This document shows, in pieces, positions 7,573 through 16,893 of a stretch of DNA of 64,000 nt. Below the pieces are notes generated by a model. It was not told where the DNA came from. It was given only the letters and a program-made list of their open reading frames with translations, and made no database searches. The position numbers and the translations under genes are program-made. The stretch spans positions 124,001 to 188,000 of the forward strand of contig NZ_JALGRF010000011.1 of assembly GCF_022815725.1 (NCBI RefSeq), given 5' to 3'. The stretch's first letter is position 1; each line of letters begins with the position of its first letter. Origin of the DNA: Streptomyces sp. APSN-46.1. GTDB lineage: Bacteria; Actinomycetota; Actinomycetes; Streptomycetales; Streptomycetaceae.

Positions 7573-9663
7573 TCAGGCGCCCGGAGTCAGTTCCCGGCGG
7601 AAGAACTCCAGTTCCAGTGCCATGGTCTTCTCCCGCGCGCCGTGCGGGGTCATGTGCGTGACACCGGGCAGGGCCAGTAGCTGGTGCGGGCGGCCCGCGT
7701 CCGTCAGGGTCCGGGAGAGGCGCAGGGTGTGCGAGGGGTGGACGTTGTCGTCGGCCAGGCCGGTGACCAGCATGAGGGGCCGGGTCAGCCGGGGCGCGTC
7801 CGGGATCAGCGAGTCCCGCTCGTAGACCTCCGAGTGCTCCTGGGGCAGGCCCAGGTACCGCTCGGTGTACGCCGTGTCGTACTGCCGGAAGTCGGTCGGC
7901 GCGGCCCCGGCGGCCGCCGCGTGGAAGACGTCCGGGCGGCGCAGCACGGCCAGGGCGGACAGGTAGCCGCCGTACGACCAGCCGCGGATCCCGACCCGGC
8001 CGAGGTCCAGGTCCGGGTGGCGCTCGCCGAGTGCGCGCAGGGCCGCGACCTGGTCCTCCAGAGTGACCTCGGAGAAGCCGCGGTACATGGCGTGGGTGAA
8101 GGCGGGCGAGACGTACGGGGTGCCGCGGTTGTCGACGGTGACCACGGCGAAGCCCTGGTCGGCCCACCACTGGCGGGCCTGCCAGCGGCGCGGCTCGGCG
8201 CAGACGTCCTGGTAGCCGGGGCCGCCGTAGCTGTCCATGAGGACGGGCAGCCGCCGGCCGGGCACATGGTCGCGGGGCAGGACGAGCGCGGTGGGGACGC
8301 GGTGCTCGGTGACTCGCTCCAGCAGCGGGGTCACCCGGTACGGCAGCGGCTCGCTCAGGTCGGCCGGGACGAACTCCCGCCCGTCGGGGGTGCGTACGGT
8401 CCGGCGTATCCCGTCGGCGTCGGCGGAGGTCAGCAGCAGGACCCCGGCCGAGGCCGACACGGAGTGCACTCCGGGCCCGTCCGCGACGGGGGTCAGCTCC
8501 CCGGTGTCCGGGTCCAGCAGCAGGACCTGCTGTTCGGCGGGGTCGCGCTGCCCGGCCTCGATGAGGAGCCGGCCCTCGTGGACCCCGGCCACCCGGCGGA
8601 CCTGGATCCCGTCCCCGGTGAGCGGTTCCCCGTCCAGCGCGAGGGCGCGGGCGGCTCCGCCCGGAGTGTCGGCCGAGGTGAGCATCCGCCCGTCGGGGAG
8701 CCGGGCCGGGGTGCCGGGCAGCAGCGGGTCCACCCAGTGGGGGTGCGTGGTGCGGGAGAGCTCCCGGGTACGGTCGGTGGCCGGGTCGGCGGTGAGCAGC
8801 AGCACGTTCTGCTGGAGCCGGTCCTGCACGGTCAGCAGGATCTCCCCGGCGCCCGTGTCACCGGCGGGCCAGCTCGCGTCGGAGACGTACGGGTAGGTCT
8901 CGGCGTCCCAGTCGAGCCGTACGCGCCGGTCCTGCGGCCCGAGGATCCACAGCTGGACGTCGGCGTTCGGGCCGCCCGCCTCGGGGTACGCGAAGTCCTC
9001 GGCCGGGAGTTCGGGATGCGCCGGGTCGGCGAAGTGCCGTCGCTGGAGGGCGGATTCGTCGACGCGGGCGGCCAGCAGGGCGAGCCCGTCGGGGGACCAC
9101 CAGTGGCCCCGGGCGCGGCCCAGTTCCTCGGCGGCGGCGAACTCGGCGACGCCCCAGCGGGCGCCGTCGGCGGGGCTGACCCGGCCGCCCGGGGCGGTGT
9201 ACAGCGCGTCGTCGGCGACGTACGCGACGCGGGTGCCGTCGGCGTCGGGCCGGGGGTCGAAGACCGGTCCCGCGGCGGGGATCTCCTTGGGCTCCCCGAC
9301 GGGCTGTCCGCTTCCGTCGCAGGTGACCGCGTACAGCCGCCCGTAGAGGGGGAAGACGGCGCTGCGGCCGTCGCCGGAGAGCGCGTAGGAGCCGATGCCC
9401 GCGGCGACGAGCCGGGTCCGCTCGCGCAGGCGCCGCTCCGCGACGGGGAGGGGGCCGGGCTCCGGGCACAGTTCGCGGGGATCCGCCAGCCGGGTCTCGG
9501 CGCCGGTCGCGGTGTCGAGGACCCAGAGGCTGTCGAAGGCGTCGGTGGGGCCGGTGGAGCGGAGGAACCAGAGCAGTCGGCCGTCGTCTCCGAAGGAGAA
9601 CGCGCGCGGTGCGCCGTACGTGAAGCGGGCCGTGCTCGCGGAGAGCCTGAGGAAATCGTCCAT
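7573..9663 (-). CDS. S9 family serine peptidase (dipeptidyl aminopeptidase IV type)
   Basis: This is a prolyl-oligopeptidase-family enzyme expected to remove dipeptides from peptide N-termini. Residues 1-430 form the beta-propeller domain (repeated SPDG/GDGR blades), and the C-terminal 250 residues form the alpha/beta hydrolase. The nucleophile is in GWSYGGY at about residue 563, with the Asp in GLADDNVH and the His in GVTHMTPHG near the end. There is no signal peptide, so it is probably cytosolic. It converges on the peptide importer, which fits a role in digesting imported peptides. A TACAAT -10-like box lies at 9693-9698 on the minus strand, 29 bases upstream of the ATG; no clear ribosome site is present. 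Confidence 0.88.
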   Translation of the reverse strand: MDDFLRLSASTARFTYGAPRAFSFGDDGRLLWFLRSTGPTDAFDSLWVLDTATGAETRLADPRELCPEPGPLPVAERRLRERTRLVAAGIGSYALSGDGRSAVFPLYGRLYAVTCDGSGQPVGEPKEIPAAGPVFDPRPDADGTRVAYVADDALYTAPGGRVSPADGARWGVAEFAAAEELGRARGHWWSPDGLALLAARVDESALQRRHFADPAHPELPAEDFAYPEAGGPNADVQLWILGPQDRRVRLDWDAETYPYVSDASWPAGDTGAGEILLTVQDRLQQNVLLLTADPATDRTRELSRTTHPHWVDPLLPGTPARLPDGRMLTSADTPGGAARALALDGEPLTGDGIQVRRVAGVHEGRLLIEAGQRDPAEQQVLLLDPDTGELTPVADGPGVHSVSASAGVLLLTSADADGIRRTVRTPDGREFVPADLSEPLPYRVTPLLERVTEHRVPTALVLPRDHVPGRRLPVLMDSYGGPGYQDVCAEPRRWQARQWWADQGFAVVTVDNRGTPYVSPAFTHAMYRGFSEVTLEDQVAALRALGERHPDLDLGRVGIRGWSYGGYLSALAVLRRPDVFHAAAAGAAPTDFRQYDTAYTERYLGLPQEHSEVYERDSLIPDAPRLTRPLMLVTGLADDNVHPSHTLRLSRTLTDAGRPHQLLALPGVTHMTPHGAREKTMALELEFFRRELTPGA

Positions 9664-9737
9664 AACACAGAGTGTGACATGTGAAATACCACATTGTACA
9701 TCTCATATAGACTAGGCCGTTCGAGTGGTGACCCTGG

Positions 9738-11312
9738 GTGTGCGGGCTTAGCGTCGAAAAGGTGGACCGGAACGCATCGCCGACCAGAAGCGGGACCGAC
9801 GGCAAGCTCCGAGGCAGCGGGAACGGGCTCGCGCTGGTCGTGATCGCCTCGTGCCAACTCATGGTCGTTCTCGACATCACCATCGTGAACATCGCGCTGC
9901 CGCACATCCAGACCGCCCTCGACTTCTCCACCGAGAGCCTCTCCTGGGTCGTCAACGCCTACACGCTCACCTTCGGCGGACTGCTGCTCCTCGGCGGCCG
10001 CACCGGCGACATCCTCGGCCGCAAGCGCGTCTTCATCTCCGGCGTGCTGCTCTTCGGCCTTGCCTCGCTGCTCGGCGGATTCGCCCACGACTCCGGCCAG
10101 TTGATGGCCGCCCGGGCCCTGCAAGGTGTCGGCGGCGCCATCGCCTCCCCGACCGCGCTCGCGCTGATCACCACGACCTTCCGCGAAGGCCCGAAACGCA
10201 ACCGGGCGTTCGGCGTGTTCGCCGCCGTCTCCGCCGGCGGCGGCGCGATCGGCCTCGTCGCGGGCGGGGTGCTCGTCGAATGGCTCGACTGGCGCTGGGT
10301 GCTCTTCGTCAACGTCCCGATCGCCGTGGTGATCGCGCTGTTGGCCTCGAAGGTCCTCCGCGAGTCCGCACGCCACCCCGGACACTTCGACGTCGCCGGC
10401 GCGCTGCTGTCCACCGTCGGCATGGTCACGCTCGTCTACGGGTTCATCCGCGCGGCCCAGGAGGGCTGGCGCGACCCGCTGACGCTCGGCTCCTTCGGCA
10501 TCGCCGTGGTCCTGCTGACCCTCTTCATCGTCAACGAGAGGCGCTCGGCGCAGCCGATCACCCCCCTGCACATGTTCGCCGACCGCAACCGGGCAGGGAC
10601 GTACGGGATCATGCTCATGCTCGCCTGCGCGATCTTCGGCATGTTCTTCTTCCTGACCCTCTTCGTGCAGAACGTGCTGGACTTCAGCCCCCTGCAAGCG
10701 GGCTTCGCCTTTCTGCCGGTGAGCGTGCTCGTCGCGGTCGGCGCGGCCACCGCCTCCCAGCTCCTGCCCAGGTTCGGGCCCAAGCCCTTCATGGTCGGGG
10801 GCGCGCTGTCCTCGGCGATCGGCCTGGCCTGGCTGACGCGGACCGACATCCACTCGACGTACCTGGGCAGCCTCCTGGGCCCGATACTCTTCTTCGCCCT
10901 CGGCATGGGCCTGCAGTTCGTCTCGCTGACCCTGATGGCCCTGTCCAACGTCCCCGACCGCGAGTCGGGCGCGGCCTCCGGACTGCTCAACACGACCCAG
11001 CAGGTGGGCGGCTCGCTGGGCCTGTCCATCCTGGTCACCGTCTTCGGCACGGCCAGTCGCAACGAGGCCCGGACGCAGGTGCCCGCCTTCCTGGCCACGG
11101 CCGATCCCGAACAGCGGGCCGTCTTCCTGCGCACCGGGCAGCTTCCGGACCCCTGGGGCGATGTGGTCCTCACCGCGGGCGTGAGCTCGGCCTTCACCGC
11201 GGCGGCCGCGTTCACCCTGGTCGGCGCCCTCATCGCGCTGACCGTCATCCAGGTCCGCCCCTCGGACCTCGAACGCCTCCAGGGCAACCACACGCCGACG
11301 GCGGTGAAGTAG
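9738..11312 (+). CDS. MFS drug/proton antiporter, 14-helix DHA2 family
   Basis: This is a membrane exporter of the EmrB/QacA type. The hydrophobic profile fits 14 helices over 524 aa. Family motifs are visible: the helix-1 motif LDITIVNIALPHIQ at about 45-58, motif A GGRTGDILGRKRVF at about 84-97, and the helix-5 motif C region GGGAIGLVAGGVL. No regulator gene is adjacent, and the divergent neighbour is the S9 peptidase. The substrate cannot be inferred. The start is uncertain: GTG 9738 and GTG 9762 both lack a good ribosome site. Confidence 0.88.
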   Translation: MCGLSVEKVDRNASPTRSGTDGKLRGSGNGLALVVIASCQLMVVLDITIVNIALPHIQTALDFSTESLSWVVNAYTLTFGGLLLLGGRTGDILGRKRVFISGVLLFGLASLLGGFAHDSGQLMAARALQGVGGAIASPTALALITTTFREGPKRNRAFGVFAAVSAGGGAIGLVAGGVLVEWLDWRWVLFVNVPIAVVIALLASKVLRESARHPGHFDVAGALLSTVGMVTLVYGFIRAAQEGWRDPLTLGSFGIAVVLLTLFIVNERRSAQPITPLHMFADRNRAGTYGIMLMLACAIFGMFFFLTLFVQNVLDFSPLQAGFAFLPVSVLVAVGAATASQLLPRFGPKPFMVGGALSSAIGLAWLTRTDIHSTYLGSLLGPILFFALGMGLQFVSLTLMALSNVPDRESGAASGLLNTTQQVGGSLGLSILVTVFGTASRNEARTQVPAFLATADPEQRAVFLRTGQLPDPWGDVVLTAGVSSAFTAAAAFTLVGALIALTVIQVRPSDLERLQGNHTPTAVK

Positions 11313-11350
11313 GAGCCGTCGTCCATCGGGCCGTGAGGGCCGGATGCGCG

Positions 11351-12760
11351 CTACCCGGCCAGGCTCCTGAGCCGGCAGCGCGCCGGTCCGTTCGCCCGCA
11401 GGGTGATACCGGCGCTGACCGGGATGTCGGCGTCGACGGCCTCGAACTCGTACGCCCGCAGGATCATCGCCAGCGCGATCACCGACTCCAGCATCGAGAA
11501 GTGCTGACCGATGCAGGCGCGCGGGCCGCCGCCGAACGGGAACCAGGCGTAGCGCGGGCGCCCGGCCTCGGCCTCCGGGGTGAAGCGGTCGGGGTCGAAG
11601 CGGTCCGGGTCCGGCCAGTGGCGCGCGTGGCGGTGCGTCACCCACGGGGCCAGGATCACGTCCGCGCCCGCCGGGATGGTGTGTCCGCCGACCCGGGCGT
11701 CCGCGACGGCCCGGCGGCCGATGACCGGAGCCGCCGGGTAGAGCCGCATCGCCTCCTTGAGCACCTGCGTGAGGTACGGGAGCCGGTCGAGGTCGGCGGC
11801 CTCCGGCGTACGGTCGCCCAGCACGCGGGAGATCTCCTCGCGGGCCCGCCTCTGCTGCTCGGGGTGGCGGGCCAGCAGGTGCAGGGCGAAGGCCAGGGAG
11901 GTGGCGGTCGTCTCGTGGCCGGCGAGCAGGAAGATGAGCACCTGCTCGCGCAGCTCGACGGCGTCGAACTCCGCGTCCTGCGTGCTCTTGGCGCCGGCGA
12001 GCAGGCTCAGCAGGTCCTCGCCCTCCGAGCCTTCTGCGCCAGCGCCAGCGCCGGCGTCCGTGCGGGAGCCGTCGCCGAGCCGCTCCGCGACGATCTTGTC
12101 GCACACCGCGTGCAGCTCGTCCAGCGCGGCGGCCGCCCGCTTGTTGCCCGGAGTCGGCCAGTTGCGCGGGAAGTTGGCGGGGGAGTAGCCGCGGCGCAGT
12201 ACGTACTCGGTGATGACCGGAAAGCACCGGTCCACGACGTCGACCGCGGCGTCCCCGTCGGTGCCGAAGAGGATGCGGGTCACCGCGCGGAGCGCGAGGC
12301 GCATCATCTCGTCCGACACGTCGACGACCTCGGCCCCGCGCCAGGCGGCGAGCGTCAGTTCCGTCTCGGCGGCGACCGCGCCCGCGTACCCGTCCACGCG
12401 GCGCTTGGTGAACAGCGGCTGGACCAGCCGGCGCTGGCGCAGGTAGTCCTCGTCCTGGCTGGTCAACAGGCCGTTGCCGAAGGACTCGCGGACCTCCTGG
12501 TAGAAGGAGTTGTCCTTGCGGAAGTTGGCCGACTCCGAGCCGAGCACCTGCTGGACGCCCTCCGGGGAGAAGACGCAGTACAGCTCGGCGCGCAGCCCGG
12601 GCGGGCCGGCGGTGATCCGTACGACGTCACCGTGCGCGTGCTGGGCCCGCAGGTAGGTGCCGAGCGAGTCCGACTTCAGGTCGAAGAGCGAACCGAGCAG
12701 CGGCACCCCCGCGAGCCCGGGTACCTCCGTACTGCCCCCTGTGTGTGATCCGACTGCCAT
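11351..12760 (-). CDS. Cytochrome P450
   Basis: This is a haem-thiolate monooxygenase. The oxygen-binding I-helix motif AGHETTATS lies at about residues 280-288, the K-helix ExxR motif (EAMR) at about 335, and the haem loop FPFGGGPRACIG with the Cys ligand at about 413. It is longer (469 aa) than the usual 400-aa Streptomyces CYP105-type enzymes and has the N-terminal PGLAGVPLLGSL region of eukaryote-like bacterial P450s. There is no membrane anchor. The start ATG follows an AGGGGGG ribosome site. No ferredoxin gene is adjacent, so redox partners must come from elsewhere. The substrate is unknown. Confidence 0.92.
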   Translation of the reverse strand: MAVGSHTGGSTEVPGLAGVPLLGSLFDLKSDSLGTYLRAQHAHGDVVRITAGPPGLRAELYCVFSPEGVQQVLGSESANFRKDNSFYQEVRESFGNGLLTSQDEDYLRQRRLVQPLFTKRRVDGYAGAVAAETELTLAAWRGAEVVDVSDEMMRLALRAVTRILFGTDGDAAVDVVDRCFPVITEYVLRRGYSPANFPRNWPTPGNKRAAAALDELHAVCDKIVAERLGDGSRTDAGAGAGAEGSEGEDLLSLLAGAKSTQDAEFDAVELREQVLIFLLAGHETTATSLAFALHLLARHPEQQRRAREEISRVLGDRTPEAADLDRLPYLTQVLKEAMRLYPAAPVIGRRAVADARVGGHTIPAGADVILAPWVTHRHARHWPDPDRFDPDRFTPEAEAGRPRYAWFPFGGGPRACIGQHFSMLESVIALAMILRAYEFEAVDADIPVSAGITLRANGPARCRLRSLAG

Positions 12761-12841
12761 GGCGCCCCCCTGGTCCCGTACCGACGCAACGATTCTGCCG
12801 GGTCAACGGCCGTGCTGGCGAGCCCGGTTGACTTCCCGGTG

Positions 12842-13486
12842 TCAGCCCCTGTCGCAGGCGATGCCGTCCTTGTCCCGGTCGAGGGCGTCGCGGTAGCCGG
12901 GCTGACCGCGCCGCAGCGGCGCCTTGCCGGCGGCCTTCGCGGCGTCGCAGTTCTTGAAGTAGACGGCTCCGCCGCCATCGGCCGGAGGCGGCGTCTTGGG
13001 CGCCGTCGGCGGCTTCGCCGGGGCCGGGATCCGGGTGAGTGTCGGGGTCGGGGCGGGCGCGGGGGTCTTGGAGGGGCGCAGCGAGGCGCCGGCCCGCTCG
13101 GGGCAGGCCGTACCCGGGGCGGTCAGCGACAGCTCGACGGCGCTCTCGGGCGTCACGGCGCTGTCCGACGCCGGGGTCTGGAAGCACACCGTCCACGCCA
13201 TGGGGTCAGCGGGCAGCGTGACATCGCCGTACGCGCTCACCAGCTCGGCCGGCGCGCTGATCACCTTCTTGACGAGGACGGTGGCGTCGAGGAGGCGTTC
13301 ACCGACCACCTGCGGCATCACGGGCCGCGCGGCGGACGCGCCGGGCGGGGAGGACGGCGAGGCCGAGCCCGACGCGGCGGCGCTCGCCCCGTTCTTCGGC
13401 GCGGTGCCGGTGTCCTCACACCCGGCGCTGAGCAGGATGACCGCGCCTATGGCGCCCGCCACGGCACATCTCCGACGGTGGAACAT
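12842..13486 (-). CDS. Lipoprotein with PASTA-like region and Excalibur calcium-binding domain
   Basis: This is an exported lipoprotein: the signal ends in LLSAGC with Cys at about residue 23. After a Ser/Ala-rich linker comes a PASTA-like segment (PQVVGERLLDATVLVKK), then a Pro/Thr-rich linker, and at the C-terminus an Excalibur domain (NCDAAKAAG...DRDKDGIACD) with the DxDxDGxxC calcium-binding motif. Such proteins sit in the cell wall, but their function is not established. I chose ATG 13486 because it is preceded by GGGGGC and starts directly with the signal peptide; a longer frame reaches 13549 but adds no plausible sequence. Confidence 0.8.
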   Translation of the reverse strand: MFHRRRCAVAGAIGAVILLSAGCEDTGTAPKNGASAAASGSASPSSPPGASAARPVMPQVVGERLLDATVLVKKVISAPAELVSAYGDVTLPADPMAWTVCFQTPASDSAVTPESAVELSLTAPGTACPERAGASLRPSKTPAPAPTPTLTRIPAPAKPPTAPKTPPPADGGGAVYFKNCDAAKAAGKAPLRRGQPGYRDALDRDKDGIACDRG

Positions 13487-13573
13487 GGTTGCCCCCAAGA
13501 CTGGTACGGCGCGGTACGGCGCGGAACCGCCGCAGCATATGCCCCGCACGCCGCGCGCGCCCCGGAAACGGGG

Positions 13574-14062
13574 CTACCGCTCCAGGTAGGCCACCGTCCC
13601 TGACCTCCGGGCGGCGTCGATCTCCCTGAGCCGGTCGAAGTTGACGGGTGTCATGATCGCCTCCCACTCCTCCATGGTGTGGACCTGGAGCTCGGAGTGT
13701 TCCGCGGGATCGAGGACGAAGGAGTCGATCTGCTCGTCGGTGAGCGTGCCTCCGTCGAAGATGAACCCGATGTGGTTCGCGGGCCAGGCCTCGCCCTGAT
13801 GTCCGATGAAGTGGGTGCCGAGGAGCCTCGGTTCGCCCTCGAAGACCATGCCGGTCTCCTCCAGGCACTCGCGGACCGCGCACTGCCAGGGCGACTCGCC
13901 GGGGTCCATGTTCCCGCCGGGCCACTGCCAGGGCTCGGCCGAGTAGGTGGCCCGCAGCTGCACGGGCCGTCCGGCGGTGTCGGTGAAGTACAGGCAGGCG
14001 TAACTGGTGGCCTGCGCGATGGTCTTGATGTACTCGGCGGGCGGGAGCCACGTACTCGTCAT
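13574..14062 (-). CDS. Nudix hydrolase
   Basis: This enzyme hydrolyses a nucleoside diphosphate linked to another group. The complete Nudix box GX5EX7REUXEEXGU is present at about residues 50-72 (the REC-LEETG core is intact), preceded by the WQWPGG strand typical of the family. It has 162 aa and no other domain. Substrate specificity cannot be inferred. The ATG has no ribosome site but is preceded at 6 bases by a TAGCTT -10 box, so the message is probably leaderless. Confidence 0.9.
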   Translation of the reverse strand: MTSTWLPPAEYIKTIAQATSYACLYFTDTAGRPVQLRATYSAEPWQWPGGNMDPGESPWQCAVRECLEETGMVFEGEPRLLGTHFIGHQGEAWPANHIGFIFDGGTLTDEQIDSFVLDPAEHSELQVHTMEEWEAIMTPVNFDRLREIDAARRSGTVAYLER

Positions 14063-14068
14063 ACGCCG

Positions 14069-14074
14069 AAGCTA
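14069..14074 (-). promoter_or_regulatory. -10 box of a probable leaderless transcript (Nudix gene)
   Basis: TAGCTT on the minus strand ends 6 bases before the ATG at 14062, placing the transcription start at or next to the start codon. Confidence 0.5.
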
Positions 14075-14122
14075 CCGGGTCCGAGGCCGGCGGCGGGTTC
14101 AGCCACTCAGCGGTTCAGCCAC

Positions 14123-14929
14123 TCAGCCACCCAGCCGGTCGTGGAGGAAAGCCGTGACGTCCTCGCGGGCCTTGAGGGCGAGATGGCCCGGGGTTTCGCG
14201 GACCTCGCGGGTCAGGACCGAGTGGGCCATGCGGCCGAAGCCCCCGCCGTTGCCCTGCGCGGAGTCGAGCCGGATGACCTCGAAGGCGCTTCCGAGCCGG
14301 GCCCGCAGGGTGCTGAAACGTTCCTCCGGGGCCAGCGGGTCCGCACTGAAGCGCAGGCCCAGCACACACAGGCCCTCGTCCCGGGTGCGGTCGACGACGC
14401 GCCGCAGCTCGTCCTCGGACACGCCCGCGTCAGCGCGCCGGGTGGCGGTCAGGGCGACCGGGACCGAGGGCTGGCTCAGGACGGGGGCAAGAACGGCGCC
14501 GTCCACGGCGGCGGCCAGGGCGAAGCCGCCGGTGAAGCACATGCCGATGACACCGACCCCGGCGGCGGGCGTACGAGCCGCGAGATCGCGGGCCAGGGCC
14601 CTGAGGTAATCGGCGACGGGCCGCCGGGCGTTCGTGGCGAAGGCCCGGAACTCCGCCGAGACGCACACCCGGGCGCTGACCACCGCCGTGCGGGCGAGGG
14701 TGCCGGGCTTGCCGGGAGTCCCGAACAGCGACGGCATCACGACGGTGAACCCCTCGGCCACCAGGTGCTCGGCCAGGCCGAGCACCTCGGGGGTGATGCC
14801 GGGCACCTCCGGCAGCAGCACCACACCGGGGCCCTCGCCCTTCTCGTAGCAGTCGTACGTGAGGCCCCCGGCGGCGAAGGGCGCCCGACGCCATCCGCCA
14901 AGGCTCGCGGTCGGTGCGGTCCCGGTCAT
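14123..14929 (-). CDS. Dienelactone hydrolase family protein
   Basis: This is an alpha/beta hydrolase of the dienelactone hydrolase family. The cysteine nucleophile is in GMCFTGG at about residue 131, the position and context expected (GxCxGG). The N-terminal strand GVVLLPEVPGI matches the family's oxyanion segment. It has 268 aa and is cytoplasmic. I chose ATG 14929, which has a GGGGGG ribosome site; an upstream GTG at 15058 would add a low-complexity stretch. There is no aromatic-degradation cluster nearby, so the physiological substrate is unknown. Confidence 0.87.
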   Translation of the reverse strand: MTGTAPTASLGGWRRAPFAAGGLTYDCYEKGEGPGVVLLPEVPGITPEVLGLAEHLVAEGFTVVMPSLFGTPGKPGTLARTAVVSARVCVSAEFRAFATNARRPVADYLRALARDLAARTPAAGVGVIGMCFTGGFALAAAVDGAVLAPVLSQPSVPVALTATRRADAGVSEDELRRVVDRTRDEGLCVLGLRFSADPLAPEERFSTLRARLGSAFEVIRLDSAQGNGGGFGRMAHSVLTREVRETPGHLALKAREDVTAFLHDRLGG

Positions 14930-15106
14930 GCGCCCCCCTTTCGGCCGTGCCCCACCGGCCGAACCCCGGCGCCCGCACACCGGCCAGTGTGCCGTATCCC
15001 GAAGCCCTCCGTCCTGGAGCGCCTCGACCGCCAGGCGCACGCCCGACACGCCCGACACGCCGCGTCCCCGCAGGAGGTCGAGGCGCTCGCCGCCCGGTTC
15101 CGCTGG

Positions 15107-15253
15107 TCAGGGCTTGCGGTGCCGACCGGGCTGCTTCTTCGGCTCGGGCTGAGTGGACTGCTGCGGCTGCGGTGCGGGGTTGAGCATCCGGCAGGCCGCC
15201 GCGTAGTTCTCCACCGCGGCCAGAGGCCGCCAGGCGAAGCCGTCGTCGTCCAT
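15107..15253 (-). CDS. Small hypothetical protein, 48 aa
   Basis: I do not recognise this protein. It begins MDDDGFAWRPLAAVENYAAA, forms one short amphipathic helix, and ends in a Pro/Gln/Lys-rich basic tail (PKKQPGRHRKP). The main support is an exact GGAGGT ribosome site 7 bases before the ATG, plus coding-like third-position bias. It lies in a gap between the dienelactone hydrolase and the HTH-MurA fusion, all on the same strand. Confidence 0.55.
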   Translation of the reverse strand: MDDDGFAWRPLAAVENYAAACRMLNPAPQPQQSTQPEPKKQPGRHRKP

Positions 15254-15353
15254 GGTCGTACCTCCGTCGAGCAAGGGCAGCACCCTACCGGCCGGTTTGC
15301 GCTGCCGGACATCCCTCATTCCGGTGGAGGTTCCCGCGGCCGCGGTGTGGTCC

Positions 15354-16883
15354 CTAGATGTCGCGGAAGATTTCGATCTGGGCGCCGACCGAGTTGAGGC
15401 GTTCCGCGAGTTCCTCGTAGCCGCGGTTGATGACGTAGACGTTGCGCAGGACCGAGGTGCCCTCCGCTGCCATCATCGCGAGGAGGACGACCACCGCCGG
15501 GCGCAGGGCCGGCGGGCACATCATCTCCGCCGCGCGCCAGCGGGTGGGGCCTTCGACCAGGACGCGGTGGGGGTCCAGGAGTTGGAGGCGGCCGCCGAGG
15601 CGGTTCAGGTCCGTCAGGTAGATGGCCCGGTTGTCGTACACCCAGTCGTGGATCAGGGTCTGGCCCTGTGCCGTGGCCGCGATGGCCGCGAAGAACGGGA
15701 CGTTGTCGATGTTCAGCCCGGGGAACGGCATCGGGTGGATCTTGTCGATCGGGGCTTCGAGCTTCGAGGGGCGGACCGTGAGGTCCACCAGGCGGGTGCG
15801 GCCGTTGTCGGCCACGTACTCCGCCGAGCGGTCGTGGTCGAGGCCCATCTCCTCCAGGACGGCGAGCTCGATCTCCATGAACTCGATCGGGACCCGTCGG
15901 ATCGTCAGCTCCGACTCGGTGACCACCGCGGCGGCCAGCAGGCTCATCGCCTCGACCGGGTCCTCGGAGGGGGAGTAGTCCACGTCCACGTCGATGGTCG
16001 GGACGCCGTGGACCGTCAGCGTCGTCGTGCCGATGCCGTCCACGCGTACGCCGAGTGCCTCCAGGAAGAAGCACAGGTCCTGGACCATGTAGTTGGAGGA
16101 CGCGTTGCGGATGACGGTCACGCCGTCGTGCCGGGCGGCGGCCAGCAGCGCGTTCTCGGTGACGGTGTCCCCGCGCTCGGTCAGCACGATCGGGCGGACC
16201 GGGGAGACCCCGGCCGCGACCTTCGCGTGGTAGATGCCCTCGGTCGCGGTGATGTCCAGGCCGAAGCGGCGCAGGGCGATCATGTGCGGCTCGATGGTGC
16301 GGGTGCCGAGGTCGCAGCCGCCGGCGTACGGCAGGCGGAACTGGTCCATCCGGTGCAGCAGCGGGCCCAGGAACATGATGATGCTCCGGGTCCGGCGGGC
16401 CGCGTCCGCGTCCATGGCGTCCATGTCGAGCCTGGCCGGCGGGACGATCTCCAGGTCGACGCCCTCGTTGATCCAGCGGGTGCGGACACCGATGGAGTTC
16501 AGGACTTCGAGGAGCCGGTAGACCTCCTCGATGCGGGCGACCCGGCGAAGGACCGTACGGCCCTTGTTCAGCAGGGACGCGCACAGCAGGGCCACGCAGG
16601 CGTTCTTGCTCGTCTTGACGTCGATGGCGCCGGACAGGCGGCGGCCGCCGACGACCCGCAGGTGCATCGGGCCGGCGTAGCCCAGAGAGACGATCTCGCT
16701 GTCGAGCGCTTCACCGATTCGGGCGATCATCTCAAGGCTGATGTTTTGATTGCCGCGCTCGATGCGGTTGACGGCACTCTGGCTGGTGCCGAGTGCATCC
16801 GCAAGCTGACTCTGTGTCCAGCCCCGGTGTTGCCGGGCGTCACGGATGAGCTTGCCGATGCGTGCGAGGTAGTCGTCTGCCAT
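15354..16883 (-). CDS. XRE HTH domain fused to MurA-like UDP-GlcNAc enolpyruvyl transferase
   Basis: This is a two-domain protein. Residues 1-70 are an XRE/Cro-type helix-turn-helix (WTQSQLADALGTSQSAVNRIERG). From about 73 to 509 it is an EPT/MurA fold. The substrate-loop lysine-asparagine pair is present (TSKNA, about 91-95), the catalytic loop keeps its Cys (AGGCDLGTRT, about residue 189), and an aspartate stands where MurA has its catalytic Asp (LNIDNVPFF). The usual GGxxIGxRP loop is altered to GGCDLGTRT. It may make UDP-GlcNAc-enolpyruvate, or use the fold as a sensor of cell-wall precursors. A palindrome at 16894-16911 lies directly upstream, consistent with autoregulation. No ribosome site is visible. 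Conserved in Streptomyces next to acnA, as I recall. Confidence 0.88.
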   Translation of the reverse strand: MADDYLARIGKLIRDARQHRGWTQSQLADALGTSQSAVNRIERGNQNISLEMIARIGEALDSEIVSLGYAGPMHLRVVGGRRLSGAIDVKTSKNACVALLCASLLNKGRTVLRRVARIEEVYRLLEVLNSIGVRTRWINEGVDLEIVPPARLDMDAMDADAARRTRSIIMFLGPLLHRMDQFRLPYAGGCDLGTRTIEPHMIALRRFGLDITATEGIYHAKVAAGVSPVRPIVLTERGDTVTENALLAAARHDGVTVIRNASSNYMVQDLCFFLEALGVRVDGIGTTTLTVHGVPTIDVDVDYSPSEDPVEAMSLLAAAVVTESELTIRRVPIEFMEIELAVLEEMGLDHDRSAEYVADNGRTRLVDLTVRPSKLEAPIDKIHPMPFPGLNIDNVPFFAAIAATAQGQTLIHDWVYDNRAIYLTDLNRLGGRLQLLDPHRVLVEGPTRWRAAEMMCPPALRPAVVVLLAMMAAEGTSVLRNVYVINRGYEELAERLNSVGAQIEIFRDI

Positions 16884-16893
16884 GGGTGCACCG

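Noticed and set aside
8832..12227. An 1131-codon minus-strand frame spanning the MFS gene and parts of its neighbours
   Set aside because: It crosses three genuine genes in the wrong frame and has only biased composition.
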